From JAQGMO01 sp050954505 (GTDB lineage: Bacteria > Pseudomonadota > Gammaproteobacteria > Burkholderiales > Burkholderiaceae_D), in contig JBPBPY010000129.1 in NCBI GenBank assembly GCA_050954505.1, positions 1 through 28,333 on the forward strand: a DNA stretch of 28,333 nt, in the 5' to 3' direction. Position numbers and translations under genes: made by a program. Positions 8,547 to 16,744 of the stretch are shown in pieces; the stretch's first letter is position 1; each line of letters opens with the position of its first letter. The notes under the pieces are model-generated. The model worked only from the letters and a program-made list of their open reading frames with translations, was not told the DNA's origin and searched no databases.

Positions 8547-9293
8547 ATGAACATGAACTCTTCCCACGATGAAACGCTGCGGGCCGAAATTGCCGCTGCA
8601 GCGGCGCGCTTGATTGCCGAAGATGGCGCCGATTACGGCAGCGCCAAACGGCGCGCTGCCAAACAGCTGCTGGGCGATGGACGCGTGCCCGGCGATATCC
8701 TGCCCGACAATGCCGAAGTCGAAGATGCGCTGCGCGAATACAATGCGCTGTTCTTTGGCGACACCCAGCCTGGGCGCTTGCTGGCATTGCGCACGCTGGC
8801 TGGGCAACTGATGCAGGAACTGGCCGACTATTCACCCCACCTGACGGGTGCCGTACTCAATGGCACGGCCGGCAACCACTCGGACATCCATCTGCAGCTG
8901 TTTTGCGACAGCCCGAAAGACGTGGAAGTCTTCCTGATGAACCGCAATATCGATTTCGAGGTTTCGGAACAGCCGCATTTTCGATTGCGCGGCGAAACGG
9001 TGGAAACCGTCAGCTTCATGTACAACGGCGAAGGCGTGCACCTGGCGCTGTACCTGTTCGACGACCTGCGCCACGGTGGCAGCCAGCGCACCGGCCAGCG
9101 CCAGCGCGCCGACCTGGCGGCCCTGGAAGCATTGATGGCGCAGGACAATCCGCACGCCGTGCCTGGCCAAGGCGACACAGGTGTCCGCAGCAATGACGGC
9201 ATCGATGCCGGCCAAGCCGGCGCCGCCGTGGCACCTGCGCCCGAGGCCGGCAAGCAGGAAACCGCAGCCGGCAAGGGGCACACCCATGGATGA
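8547..9293 (+). CDS. Uncharacterised conserved-type protein with a possible nucleotidyltransferase-like core
   Basis: This is a 248-residue protein of unknown function, divergent from mpl and immediately upstream of a thioredoxin gene. I chose the ATG at 8547 (MNMNSSHDETLR). The frame is open further upstream to a TTG at 8340, but that stretch reads like non-coding DNA and would abut the mpl start. An alpha-helical N-terminal half contains GSAKRRAAKQLLG. A central segment, AVLNGTAGNHSDIHLQLF (about residues 100-117), resembles the G-[ST]-x9-D-x-D core of nucleotidyltransferase folds, but the second position is an Ile-His pair rather than D-x-D, so catalysis is doubtful. The last ~45 residues are a Gly/Ala-rich low-complexity tail. 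Its stop overlaps the next start by eight bases, so the two are likely co-translated. Confidence 0.82.
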   Translation: MNMNSSHDETLRAEIAAAAARLIAEDGADYGSAKRRAAKQLLGDGRVPGDILPDNAEVEDALREYNALFFGDTQPGRLLALRTLAGQLMQELADYSPHLTGAVLNGTAGNHSDIHLQLFCDSPKDVEVFLMNRNIDFEVSEQPHFRLRGETVETVSFMYNGEGVHLALYLFDDLRHGGSQRTGQRQRADLAALEALMAQDNPHAVPGQGDTGVRSNDGIDAGQAGAAVAPAPEAGKQETAAGKGHTHG

Positions 9294-9969
9294 TCAATCG
9301 CGCCACAAGGTACCGAATCCGGCGCGCATCCGCCAGACGCACCAGCCATCGCTGCGGCCTGCCGGAAAGCGTTCGCTGTTGCAGACCGTGCTGGGCCTGC
9401 TTGCCGTGGCAGTGGTGTTCGGTGCTGCCGGCATCTATGCCGGCATTGCACGCCATGGCGCGGTGACGGCGCCAGTCGATGGCCAAGCGGTTCCTGCTGC
9501 GGTTCGAGCTGCGGCCCCAGCTGCGGCTGCAACGTCTGCCACCGGCGCCACGGCGGTGGCACAGCTGTTTGCCCAGAGCATGCCCGATATCGCCGGCAAG
9601 CCCCAGCCGCTGGCGGCCTGGAAAGGCAAGACGCTGGTGGTCAATTTCTGGGCCACCTGGTGCGCGCCCTGTGTCGAAGAGATGCCCGAGTTGAGCGCAC
9701 TGCAGACGGCGCTGGCAGGCAGCAATGTGCAGATCATCGGCCTCGGCGTCGACACGGCCGCCAGCATCGGCGCGTTCGCCGAACGCTACCGGATTGCCTA
9801 TCCGCTGTATGTGGCCGGCCTTGGCGGTGCCGAACTTTCGCGCCGCTTCGGCAACCAGACCGGCGGCCTGCCGTTTACCGTCATCATCGGCGCCGATGGC
9901 AACATCAAGAAGACCTATCTGGGACGCCTGACCATGGAAAACTTGCGCCGCGATCTGGCCACGCTGTAA
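9286..9969 (+). CDS. TlpA-like membrane-anchored thioredoxin-fold protein (redoxin)
   Basis: This is a 227-residue thiol-disulfide oxidoreductase predicted to act in the periplasm. After a basic cytoplasmic start there is a membrane anchor (about residues 31-55), an Ala-rich linker (about 66-92), and a thioredoxin fold with the active site FWATWCAPCVEEMPEL (Cys126 and Cys129) and the cis-Pro segment GGLPFTVIIGADG. The ATG at 9286 is preferred over an upstream in-frame ATG at 9181 because AAGGGG lies at a suitable distance and the overlap with the preceding gene is then only eight bases. TlpA/ResA-type proteins reduce disulfides, for instance during cytochrome c maturation. No ccm genes are visible here, so the substrate is unknown. 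Confidence 0.9.
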   Translation: MDDQSRHKVPNPARIRQTHQPSLRPAGKRSLLQTVLGLLAVAVVFGAAGIYAGIARHGAVTAPVDGQAVPAAVRAAAPAAAATSATGATAVAQLFAQSMPDIAGKPQPLAAWKGKTLVVNFWATWCAPCVEEMPELSALQTALAGSNVQIIGLGVDTAASIGAFAERYRIAYPLYVAGLGGAELSRRFGNQTGGLPFTVIIGADGNIKKTYLGRLTMENLRRDLATL

Positions 9970-10024
9970 GATAAGCCGCTTTGCATGGCAAGAATGGCAT
10001 GGAATCACCCGATGAAGAACACCC

Positions 10025-10462
10025 ATGGCAACTAAACTTCTGCTGGTCAACGGTCCCAACCTGAATCTGCTCGGCTTGCGCGAACCCGCCATCTATGGCG
10101 CGGCAACCCTGGCCGATATCGAGGCGGCGGCACTGGCGCAGGCGGTAGCCGGGGGCGCCAGCCTGCAATTTTTCCAGAGCAATCATGAAGGCGCGCTGGT
10201 CGATCGCATCCAGGCCGCCCGTGACGAAGGCGTCGATGCCATTGTCATCAATCCCGCCGCTTTCACGCATACCAGCGTGGCCTTGCGCGATGCCCTGGCT
10301 GCCGTGGCAATTCCCTTTGTCGAGGTCCATATCTCCAACGTGCATGCACGCGAGGCGTTTCGCCACCACTCCTACCTGTCGGCCATTGCCGTTGCCGTCA
10401 TCTGCGGCATGGGCGTGGCCGGTTATCGTCATGCCATCGACTTTGCCATGGAAAACCTCTGA
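10025..10462 (+). CDS. aroQ: 3-dehydroquinate dehydratase, type II
   Basis: AroQ converts 3-dehydroquinate to 3-dehydroshikimate in the shikimate pathway. The 145-residue protein has the usual type II size, and forms dodecamers in known members. Visible active-site elements are VNGPNLNLLGLREPAIYG with Arg19 and Tyr24, NPAAFTHTS with Asn76 and His82, and VEVHISN with the general-acid His102. The ATG at 10025 follows GAAGAA. The gene precedes accB-accC, an arrangement common in Burkholderiales and other proteobacteria. A strong hairpin follows the stop codon within a few bases. Confidence 0.97.
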   Translation: MATKLLLVNGPNLNLLGLREPAIYGAATLADIEAAALAQAVAGGASLQFFQSNHEGALVDRIQAARDEGVDAIVINPAAFTHTSVALRDALAAVAIPFVEVHISNVHAREAFRHHSYLSAIAVAVICGMGVAGYRHAIDFAMENL

Positions 10463-10469
10463 ACCGCAC

Positions 10470-10502
10470 CTTGCCAGGCGCGCAGACGATGCGCGCGGCA
10501 AG
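10470..10502 (+). terminator. Strong hairpin after aroQ, without a T-run
   Basis: Two nested stems form: CTTGCC (10470-10475) with GGCAAG (10497-10502), and GCGCGC (10478-10483) with GCGCGC (10491-10496), closing a 7-base loop and leaving a 2-base bulge. It starts eight bases after the aroQ stop. There is no T-tract, so it may attenuate transcription or protect the 3' end rather than act as a full intrinsic terminator. Confidence 0.4.
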
Positions 10503-10565
10503 CCCGGCCACACAGCTAACTACCTGCCATCCTGACGCTAAATCAGCCTAACGTCAGCTTAAAAT

Positions 10566-10595
10566 TTCATGATCCGGCCGGCCACGACATATAAT
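10566..10595 (+). promoter_or_regulatory. Putative promoter for accB-accC
   Basis: A perfect TATAAT -10 hexamer lies at 10590-10595, with a weak -35 match (TTCATG, 10566-10571) at an 18-base spacing. It is 48 bases before the accB ATG in an otherwise gene-free 180-base gap. A 6-base inverted repeat (CTGACG 10532-10537, CGTCAG 10552-10557) lies just upstream and could be a regulator site. Confidence 0.45.
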
Positions 10596-10642
10596 CATGT
10601 CATTGCCGTTTCGACCAATTAAACAATTCCACTGGAGTCCAC

Positions 10643-11107
10643 ATGGATTTACGCAAACTCAAGACCCTGATCGATCTGGTCGCAGAATCAGATATCGCGG
10701 AACTGGAAGTCACCGAAGGCGAGAGCAAGGTCCGTATCGTCAAGACCGCGCCGGCGCCGCAAAATCAGATGGTCATGATGCAGCCGCAAGCCATGCATGC
10801 AGCACCCTCGGCCGCGCCTGCCGCGATCGCCGCGCCTGCCGCCGACGTGCCGGCACTGGCCGCCGCACCCACCGGCCATGTGGTCAAGTCGCCAATGGTC
10901 GGCACCTTCTACCGCTCGGCTTCGCCCGGCACGCCGGCGTTCGTCGAAGTCGGTGCCAGCGTCAAGGAAGGCGATACCCTGTGCATCATCGAAGCCATGA
11001 AGCTGCTCAATGAAATCGATGCCGATGCCGTCGGCGTAATCACCCAGGTGCTGGTCGAGAATGGCCAGCCGGTCGAATTCGGACAACCGCTGTTCGTCAT
11101 CGGTTAA
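10643..11107 (+). CDS. accB: Biotin carboxyl carrier protein of acetyl-CoA carboxylase
   Basis: AccB carries the biotin that shuttles CO2 from biotin carboxylase (AccC) to the carboxyltransferase (AccA/AccD) in the first step of fatty-acid synthesis. The 154-residue protein has an N-terminal helical region (MDLRKLKTLIDLVAES), an Ala/Pro-rich flexible linker (about residues 36-76), and a C-terminal biotinyl domain. The biotinylation motif is EAMKLLNEI, with the modified Lys at residue 120. A good Shine-Dalgarno (TGGAGT) precedes the ATG. accC starts six bases after its stop, forming the usual accBC operon. Confidence 0.97.
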   Translation: MDLRKLKTLIDLVAESDIAELEVTEGESKVRIVKTAPAPQNQMVMMQPQAMHAAPSAAPAAIAAPAADVPALAAAPTGHVVKSPMVGTFYRSASPGTPAFVEVGASVKEGDTLCIIEAMKLLNEIDADAVGVITQVLVENGQPVEFGQPLFVIG

Positions 11108-11113
11108 GCCGCC

Positions 11114-12496
11114 ATGTTTGAAAAAATCCTCATCGCCAATCGTGGCGAAATCGCGCTGCGCATCCAGCGCGCATGCCGCGAAATGGGCATCAAGACCGTG
11201 GTCGTGCATTCCGAAGCCGACCGCGAAGCCAAGTACGTCAAGCTGGCCGATGAATCGGTCTGCATCGGCCCGGCCCCGTCCGGCCTGTCCTACCTGAACA
11301 TGCCGGCCATCATCAGCGCTGCCGAAGTCACCGATGCCGAAGCAATCCATCCCGGCTATGGCTTCCTGTCGGAAAATGCCGACTTTGCCGAACGCGTGGA
11401 ACAGTCCGGTTTTGTCTTTATCGGCCCGCGTTCGGATTCGATTCGCCTGATGGGCGACAAGGTCTCGGCCAAGCAGGCCATGATCAAGGCCGGCGTGCCC
11501 TGCGTGCCCGGTTCGGAAGGCGCCTTGCCCGACGATCCGAAGGAAATCATCAAGGTTGCGCGCAAGATCGGCTATCCGGTGATCATCAAGGCGGCAGGCG
11601 GCGGCGGTGGCCGCGGCATGCGCGTGGTGCATACCGAAGCAGCGCTGATCAACGCAGTGACCATGACCAAGACCGAAGCCGGCGCCGCCTTCGGCAATCC
11701 GGAAGTCTACATGGAGAAGTACCTGGAAAATCCACGCCATGTGGAAATCCAGATCCTCTGCGACGAATTCAAGAATGCCGTCTGGCTGGGCGAGCGTGAT
11801 TGCTCGATGCAGCGGCGCCACCAGAAGGTCATCGAGGAAGCACCGGCCGTGGGCATTGCCCGCAAGCTGATCGAGAAGATCGGCGACCGCTGTGCCGAAG
11901 CCTGCCGCAAGATGGGCTACCGTGGCGCCGGCACCTTCGAGTTCCTGTATGAAAATGGCGAATTCTATTTCATTGAAATGAATACCCGCATCCAGGTCGA
12001 ACATCCGGTGACCGAACTCATTACCGGCATCGACCTGGTACAGGAACAGATCCGCATTGCCGCCGGTGAAAAGCTGCGGTTTCGCCAGCGCGATGTCGAG
12101 CTCAAGGGCCATGCCATCGAGTGCCGCATCAACGCCGAAGACCCGTTCAAGTTCACGCCTTCGCCAGGCCGCATTTTGTCGTGGCATCCACCGGGCGGTC
12201 CCGGCATCCGGGTCGACTCGCATGCCTATGCCGGCTACTACGTGCCGCCGCATTACGATTCCATGGTCGGCAAGGTGATTGCCTACGGCGCCACGCGCGA
12301 CCAGGCCATCAAGCGCATGCAGATCGCGCTGTCGGAAATGGTGGTCGAAGGCATCCTGACGAATATTCCGCTGCACCGCGAATTGATGGTCGATGCCCGC
12401 TTCATCGAAGGCGGCACCAACATTCACTATCTCGAGCAAAAGCTGGCCAACAAGCCGGACTTGCCGGCCGACCCCCTCAAAGTCATCAAAAACTGA
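11114..12496 (+). CDS. accC: Acetyl-CoA carboxylase, biotin carboxylase subunit
   Basis: AccC is the ATP-grasp subunit that carboxylates biotin on AccB. The 460-residue protein begins MFEKILIANRGEIALRI, a near-invariant biotin-carboxylase N-terminus. It shows the Gly-rich ATP lid KAAGGGGGRGM (about 159-169), MEKYLENPRHVEIQ, ERDCSMQRRHQKVIEEAP (about 227-244), and the catalytic EMNTRIQVEHPVTE region with Glu288, Asn290 and Arg292. Length is within a few residues of the family norm. It follows accB by six bases and has no separate Shine-Dalgarno of note, consistent with coupling. Confidence 0.98.
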   Translation: MFEKILIANRGEIALRIQRACREMGIKTVVVHSEADREAKYVKLADESVCIGPAPSGLSYLNMPAIISAAEVTDAEAIHPGYGFLSENADFAERVEQSGFVFIGPRSDSIRLMGDKVSAKQAMIKAGVPCVPGSEGALPDDPKEIIKVARKIGYPVIIKAAGGGGGRGMRVVHTEAALINAVTMTKTEAGAAFGNPEVYMEKYLENPRHVEIQILCDEFKNAVWLGERDCSMQRRHQKVIEEAPAVGIARKLIEKIGDRCAEACRKMGYRGAGTFEFLYENGEFYFIEMNTRIQVEHPVTELITGIDLVQEQIRIAAGEKLRFRQRDVELKGHAIECRINAEDPFKFTPSPGRILSWHPPGGPGIRVDSHAYAGYYVPPHYDSMVGKVIAYGATRDQAIKRMQIALSEMVVEGILTNIPLHRELMVDARFIEGGTNIHYLEQKLANKPDLPADPLKVIKN

Positions 12497-12511
12497 AAGA
12501 CGACCTGCGCC

Positions 12512-13444
12512 ATGAGCTGGACTGAAATCGTGATCGAAGTCGCGCGCGGCAATGCCGAAGCCTTGTCGGACGCCTTGATGGAACACGGGGCGCTGTCGGT
12601 TTCGGTGGAAGATGCCGACGAAGGCACCGATGCAGAACAGCCGATCTTTGGCGAGCCGGGCATGGTGATTGAAAAAGCGGCCTGGGAAAACAGCCGGGTG
12701 GTGGCCTTGGCCAATGCCGATGCCGACCATGCGGCATTGGTTGCCACAGCCTTTGCTGCCTGTTCCCTGCCAACCCAGGACTTCAGCGTGCGCGTGGTGG
12801 AGGAGCAGGATTGGGTGCGGCTGACGCAGTCGCAGTTCGACCCCATCCACATCGGCAAGAATATCTGGGTGGTGCCAAGCTGGCATGATGCGCCGGAACC
12901 GGATGCGCTGGTGCTGGAACTGGACCCCGGCCTGGCATTCGGTACCGGCAGCCACCCTACCACGCGGCTGTGCATGGAGTGGCTGGAAGCCAATCCACCG
13001 GCGGGATCGGTGCTCGATTATGGCTGTGGCTCGGGCATCCTGGCGATGGTGGCCAAGAAGCTGGGCGCTGCAGATGTGATAGGCATCGACATCGACCCGC
13101 AGGCAATCGAATCAGCCACCTGCAACACCGAGCGCAATCATTGCAAAATAGATTACTACCTGCCTGACGACTTTGCCGTCTCGGCGCAGGCCGCGCAATT
13201 TCCGGTCTTCGATACGGTGGTGGCGAACATCCTTTCCAGCCCGCTGAAATTGATGGCGCCGATGCTGGGTACCCGCGTGGCGCCAGGCGGCGCGCTGGTG
13301 CTCTCGGGCGTGCTGGTGCGCCAGGCTGAAGAAGTGGCGGCGGCTTATGCGCCCTTCATCAGCCTGTCGGTCTGGGCCGAGCGCGATGGCTGGGTGGCGC
13401 TGGCAGGCCGCGCGCCCGCTGCGGCGACGACCGACGCAGCGTAA
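12512..13444 (+). CDS. prmA: Ribosomal protein L11 methyltransferase
   Basis: PrmA trimethylates several amino groups of ribosomal protein L11 using S-adenosylmethionine. The 310-residue protein has an N-terminal substrate-recognition domain (about 1-60), the linker motif LAFGTGSHPTTRLC (about 141-154), and a class I methyltransferase fold with motif I VLDYGCGSGILAM (about 167-179), acidic loop GIDIDPQAIESA, and motif IV VVANILSSPL. It starts 15 bases after accC and ends eight bases before the next gene. The accC-prmA order is typical of Burkholderiales. Confidence 0.96.
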   Translation: MSWTEIVIEVARGNAEALSDALMEHGALSVSVEDADEGTDAEQPIFGEPGMVIEKAAWENSRVVALANADADHAALVATAFAACSLPTQDFSVRVVEEQDWVRLTQSQFDPIHIGKNIWVVPSWHDAPEPDALVLELDPGLAFGTGSHPTTRLCMEWLEANPPAGSVLDYGCGSGILAMVAKKLGAADVIGIDIDPQAIESATCNTERNHCKIDYYLPDDFAVSAQAAQFPVFDTVVANILSSPLKLMAPMLGTRVAPGGALVLSGVLVRQAEEVAAAYAPFISLSVWAERDGWVALAGRAPAAATTDAA

Positions 13445-13452
13445 GGGCAGCA

Positions 13453-15405
13453 ATGGCACTTGCGACCCGTTGCCCGCATTGCCAGACCACCTTTCGTGTG
13501 GCGCCGGAACAGCTCAAGCTGCGTGCCGGCCTGGTGCGCTGCGGCGCCTGCAAGGAAATCTTCAACGGCGTGGAAAACCTGGTGGCGCGCACCGCCGCCG
13601 GTGTGCCACCGCCTGAAAAACCGCTGCAGGCAAATCCGGCAGCCGTGGCGGCAACGGCCAGCGCAGCAGCGGCGCTGGACCCGGGTGTCCATGCAGCCGC
13701 GCCGGCAACAAGCCAGGCCTCGGCTGAAGAGCCGACTGCAACAACGGCCAGCGCAGCGGGTGAATCCACCTCGGCACCGACAGAAAATAAACCGCCGCAG
13801 GTCTGGCGCAGCCCGAACGCCCTGCCAGCGCCGGTTGCCGCCCCGGCGCAGGATGCGGATACAGGTGGGGGCACAGATGTGGGGACAGATGTGGGCACAT
13901 CTGCGCCGACTGCCGCGGCCCCCGTCATGCCACCGGCGTCCGACCCCGGCTCGGAACAACTGGCAACGCCGCAGCCTGGCGTCGATTCGACATCCGTGCC
14001 GGCTGCGGCGACGGCGCCAGCTGCACAGGCCGAGCCGGCCTCGGCACTGGCAAAGCCGCCATCAGCACCGGTAGACACGCCATCGGCAACGACGCAGAAC
14101 ACGCAGGCAACGCTGGCGCCTTCCTTGTCCAACCCGGTGCTGGCCCACCATGCCGAACCGGCAATGGATCCTGTGCCTGCGGCTGCGGCTGAACCTGAAG
14201 CCGCGTCCACTCCCGCGTCTGCGGCTGGTAATGCGGCTAATGATGCGGCCGGTAATGCGGCTAATGATGCGGCTGGTAATGCGGCTGATACTGCCGCCGG
14301 CAAGCCGGCCGATGCGCGGCTCAATGCAACGACGGGTCCAACGCCGGCCGGTGCGCCGACTGCACCGGCACCGGCACCGGTGAGCGCCACCCCCTGGCCC
14401 ATTCCACGCCAGGCAACGCCGCCCGTTGCCGCCAGCACGCCGGCAAAACCCTCGGTGCTCGATGCGCCCACGCGGATCTGGCCGGCACCACCGTTTTTCA
14501 CCAAGAAAAACACGGCAGCTGCCGGCCGGACCGCACGTTCCGGTCCGGCGCCAGCCAGCCAGCCGGGCAAGATGGCCGACCACTTGGCCAGGACACCAGG
14601 CGGCAGCAAAGCGGCCAAGGACGCCAGGGCAGACAACAAGGCAGCGGCCACCAACGCGGCCACAAAAGTGGCCACCAAGGCCCCCGATCCAATGCTGCGC
14701 ATGACGCTGGTCGACCTGGCCACCATCATGGGTGGCGACAAGGCTGGCCATGCAAGCACGGCCGACAATGGCGATGCACTCAATCGCGCCATGGATGAAT
14801 TGCGCAAAAGCCCATGGCGTGGCTTGCGCATCAAGGGACCGGATGAAGAAGCCGATTTTCTCGACGCCCATGATGAACCGGAACCGGAGTTCGTCCTGCG
14901 CGCACGCCGCCAGCAGCGCTTTGGCCGGCTCCTGCGCAATGGCCTGGCGGCGGGAACCGTGCTGCTGGCCTTGCTGATGGTGGCGCAAACCACGCTGTAT
15001 TACCGCAACCAGATTGCGGCCTGGATGCCGCACACGGCGCCAGGCTTGACGCGTCTGTGCAATGTACTGGGCTGCACGCTGGGCCTGCCGGCACAGATCG
15101 ACGCCGTATCGATCGAGTCGAGCGAGCTCCAGGTGCTGTCATCGAGCCAGAATACCTATGCGCTGGTTGCCTTGCTGCGCAACCGCAGCGCCGTCAACCA
15201 GTCCTGGCCGGCAATCGAGCTGACCATCAACGACAACGAAGACAAGCCTTCGGTGCGGCGTGTGTTTGCGCCGGCCGAATACCTGTCACCAGGACAAACC
15301 ACGGCGCAAGGCTTGCTGGGCAATTCCGAGCAGCCGGTGCGCATTGTCCTGACGCTTTCACAAGGCAAGGCCGCCGGCTACCGGGTCTACCTGTTCTATC
15401 CGTAA
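13453..15405 (+). CDS. Zinc-ribbon (MJ0042-type) and DUF3426 membrane protein with a long low-complexity linker
   Basis: This 650-residue protein of unknown role is conserved next to prmA in betaproteobacteria. Residues 1-40 form a zinc ribbon with Cys7, Cys10, Cys30 and Cys33. A very long Ala/Pro/Thr-rich linker (about 50-480) follows, with in-frame repeats: NAANDAAG units encoded by a 24-base repeat from 14227, and a GTDV duplication near 13870. A single membrane segment lies at about 495-517, followed by a C-terminal DUF3426 domain ending in GYRVYLFYP. The linker is much longer than in many relatives (inference from general knowledge of the family), which suggests repeat-driven growth. The topology suggests a cytoplasmic zinc ribbon and a periplasmic DUF3426 domain. 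Confidence 0.9.
   Translation: MALATRCPHCQTTFRVAPEQLKLRAGLVRCGACKEIFNGVENLVARTAAGVPPPEKPLQANPAAVAATASAAAALDPGVHAAAPATSQASAEEPTATTASAAGESTSAPTENKPPQVWRSPNALPAPVAAPAQDADTGGGTDVGTDVGTSAPTAAAPVMPPASDPGSEQLATPQPGVDSTSVPAAATAPAAQAEPASALAKPPSAPVDTPSATTQNTQATLAPSLSNPVLAHHAEPAMDPVPAAAAEPEAASTPASAAGNAANDAAGNAANDAAGNAADTAAGKPADARLNATTGPTPAGAPTAPAPAPVSATPWPIPRQATPPVAASTPAKPSVLDAPTRIWPAPPFFTKKNTAAAGRTARSGPAPASQPGKMADHLARTPGGSKAAKDARADNKAAATNAATKVATKAPDPMLRMTLVDLATIMGGDKAGHASTADNGDALNRAMDELRKSPWRGLRIKGPDEEADFLDAHDEPEPEFVLRARRQQRFGRLLRNGLAAGTVLLALLMVAQTTLYYRNQIAAWMPHTAPGLTRLCNVLGCTLGLPAQIDAVSIESSELQVLSSSQNTYALVALLRNRSAVNQSWPAIELTINDNEDKPSVRRVFAPAEYLSPGQTTAQGLLGNSEQPVRIVLTLSQGKAAGYRVYLFYP
14227..14287 (+). 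repeat. In-frame 24-base tandem repeat inside the DUF3426 gene
   Basis: Two full 24-base units (14227-14250 and 14251-14274), differing by one synonymous base at the end, and a partial third unit encode NAANDAAG-type repeats. Because 24 is a multiple of three, copy-number change keeps the frame and alters only linker length. Confidence 0.8.
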
Positions 15406-15432
15406 ACACTGCCTTGCATGGCAAACGCCCGC

Positions 15433-15462
15433 GTGCCGGTCAGGAACGCGGCACAATTTTTT
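15433..15462 (+). terminator. Putative intrinsic terminator between the DUF3426 gene and pfkB
   Basis: GTGCCG (15433-15438) and CGGCAC (15449-15454) form a 6-bp stem with a 10-base loop, followed by AATTTTTT. It begins 28 bases after the DUF3426 stop. The stem is short, so termination may be partial and let some transcription continue into the kinase gene. Confidence 0.45.
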
Positions 15463-15483
15463 CATTTTCTTCAGGCCCCTTTC

Positions 15484-16416
15484 ATGACTTCTCTAATTTG
15501 CGGTTCGCTCGCTTTCGACACCATCATGGAATACGATGGACGGTTTTCCGATGCCTTGCTGCCCGACCAGCTGCACAAGATCAATGTCTCGTTCCTGGTG
15601 CCCACCATGCGGCGCGAATTCGGCGGCTGCGCCGGCAATATTGCCTACACCCTCAAGCTGCTGGGCGGCGACCCGCTGATCATGGCAACCGTGGGACAGG
15701 ACGGCGCCCCTTACTTTGCCCATCTGGCCGCGCTCGATATTTCGCCGCGCTGTGTGCGCACCATCGAGGATGCCTACACCGCGCAGTGCTTCATTACAAC
15801 CGACGCCGGCCAGAACCAGTTCACCGCCTTCCATCCTGGCGCCATGACGGCCTCGCATGAAAACCAGGTGGCGCAGGCCGGCAAGCTGGCGCGCGCCATC
15901 GTTGCACCCGACGGCCGCGACGGCATGCTCCAGCATGCGCGCGATTGCGCCGAACTCAAGGTGCCATTCATCTTCGATCCGGGCCAGGGCATGCCGATGT
16001 TCAATGGCGAGGAACTCGAGCATTTCATCGACTTGGCGACCTGGGTTGCGGTCAATGATTACGAAGCCGAGCTGCTGACCAGCCGCACCGGTCTGTCGCT
16101 GGCGCAGATCGCCGAGCGCGTCGAGGCGCTGGTGGTCACGCGTGGCGAACTCGGCGCGGTGGTGCATGCCAAGGGGGAGGTCATCGAGATTGCCTGCGTC
16201 AAGGCCAGCGCAGTGGTCGACCCGACCGGTTGCGGCGATGCCTTCCGCGCCGGCATGCTGTTTGGCCTGGACCAGGGCTTCGACTGGGCCACCACCGGAC
16301 GCCTGGCCAGCCTGATGGGCGCCTTCAAGATCGAACACCAGGGTGGGCAAAACCACAAGCCTACGCTGGAACAGATCCGCGAACGCTTCTTCACGGCATT
16401 TGGCTACCACTTCTGA
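15484..16416 (+). CDS. PfkB-family carbohydrate/nucleoside kinase
   Basis: This is a 310-residue kinase of the ribokinase/PfkB family. The N-terminal signature is RREFGGCAGNIAYTL (about 43-57). The C-terminal signature DPTGCGDAFRAGML (246-259) contains the anion hole and catalytic base Asp252. The start MTSLICGSLAFDTIMEYDG at 15484 is the typical PfkB beginning; the upstream in-frame ATG at 15418 would add 22 residues covering the terminator-like hairpin. Substrate cannot be set from sequence alone: adenosine, ribose or another sugar are all possible. An EGGH-like lid pattern is not obvious. The gene ends at a strong intrinsic terminator. Confidence 0.9.
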   Translation: MTSLICGSLAFDTIMEYDGRFSDALLPDQLHKINVSFLVPTMRREFGGCAGNIAYTLKLLGGDPLIMATVGQDGAPYFAHLAALDISPRCVRTIEDAYTAQCFITTDAGQNQFTAFHPGAMTASHENQVAQAGKLARAIVAPDGRDGMLQHARDCAELKVPFIFDPGQGMPMFNGEELEHFIDLATWVAVNDYEAELLTSRTGLSLAQIAERVEALVVTRGELGAVVHAKGEVIEIACVKASAVVDPTGCGDAFRAGMLFGLDQGFDWATTGRLASLMGAFKIEHQGGQNHKPTLEQIRERFFTAFGYHF

Positions 16417-16443
16417 CCACTGCAGCGCAATGCAAATGAAAAG

Positions 16444-16474
16444 ACCGCTGGCTCGATCGCCAGCGGTTTTTTTT
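16444..16474 (+). terminator. Intrinsic terminator of the pfkB transcription unit
   Basis: There is a perfect 9-bp stem, ACCGCTGGC (16444-16452) with GCCAGCGGT (16459-16467), a 6-base loop, and then a run of eight T (16467-16474). It lies 28 bases after the kinase stop codon and is a textbook rho-independent terminator. Confidence 0.92.
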
Positions 16475-16546
16475 CGTCTTGACACTGCACCGCATCGGAC
16501 ATGGCAGCCATCATGCCGCGAACAACCCGCTGGCTGCCGGCGCGAT

Positions 16547-16583
16547 GAAAAATGGCGTGCTGCAGGTCACTGAGCACGCCATT
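16547..16583 (-). terminator. Intrinsic terminator of the miniprotein transcription unit
   Basis: AATGGCGTGCT (16551-16561) and AGCACGCCATT (16573-16583) form a perfect 11-bp stem with an 11-base loop. Read on the minus strand, the stem is followed by TTTTT (16548-16552 on the plus strand is AAAAA). It lies 29 bases past the stop of the 24-residue ORF and shows that the minus-strand unit extends to this small gene. Confidence 0.85.
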
Positions 16584-16612
16584 CTCACACCGGGATCATC
16601 CGGGGTTTTTCC

Positions 16613-16687
16613 TCAATGCACGAACAGTGCGATCAGGATAATGATGGGGATGGGAATTCCAAGAAAGAACAACAGAATCGAACGCAT
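16613..16687 (-). CDS. 24-residue hydrophobic membrane miniprotein
   Basis: A 25-codon frame encodes MRSILLFFLGIPIP followed by an Ile/Leu-rich stretch and ends FVH. It is one continuous membrane-spanning segment with a Pro-x-Pro kink and a positive N-terminus. Three things support a real gene: a Shine-Dalgarno GGAG placed seven bases before the ATG, a strong intrinsic terminator directly downstream, and the neighbouring membrane-protein gene upstream on the same strand. I recall similar tiny PIPI-type hydrophobic proteins in proteobacterial genomes, annotated only as hypothetical. It might regulate or stabilise a membrane partner, possibly the product of the upstream gene, but that is inference. 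It is too short for routine gene callers. Confidence 0.72.
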   Translation of the reverse strand: MRSILLFFLGIPIPIIILIALFVH

Positions 16688-16722
16688 GGTGAACTCCAGA
16701 TAAATTGGTTGGGAAAGATCTT

Positions 16723-16744
16723 GCCGACTCGGTCAAAAGTCGGC
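16723..16744 (-). other. Intercistronic hairpin between the membrane-protein gene and the miniprotein gene
   Basis: GCCGACT (16723-16729) and AGTCGGC (16738-16744) form a perfect 7-bp stem with an 8-base loop. There is no T-run on either strand, so it may be an mRNA-processing or stabilising element that sets relative expression of the two minus-strand genes. Confidence 0.5.

Noticed and set aside
10688..12955. A 755-codon minus-strand open frame opposite accB-accC-prmA.
   Set aside because: It is the antisense shadow of three well-identified genes with strong third-position GC bias; the product resembles no known protein.
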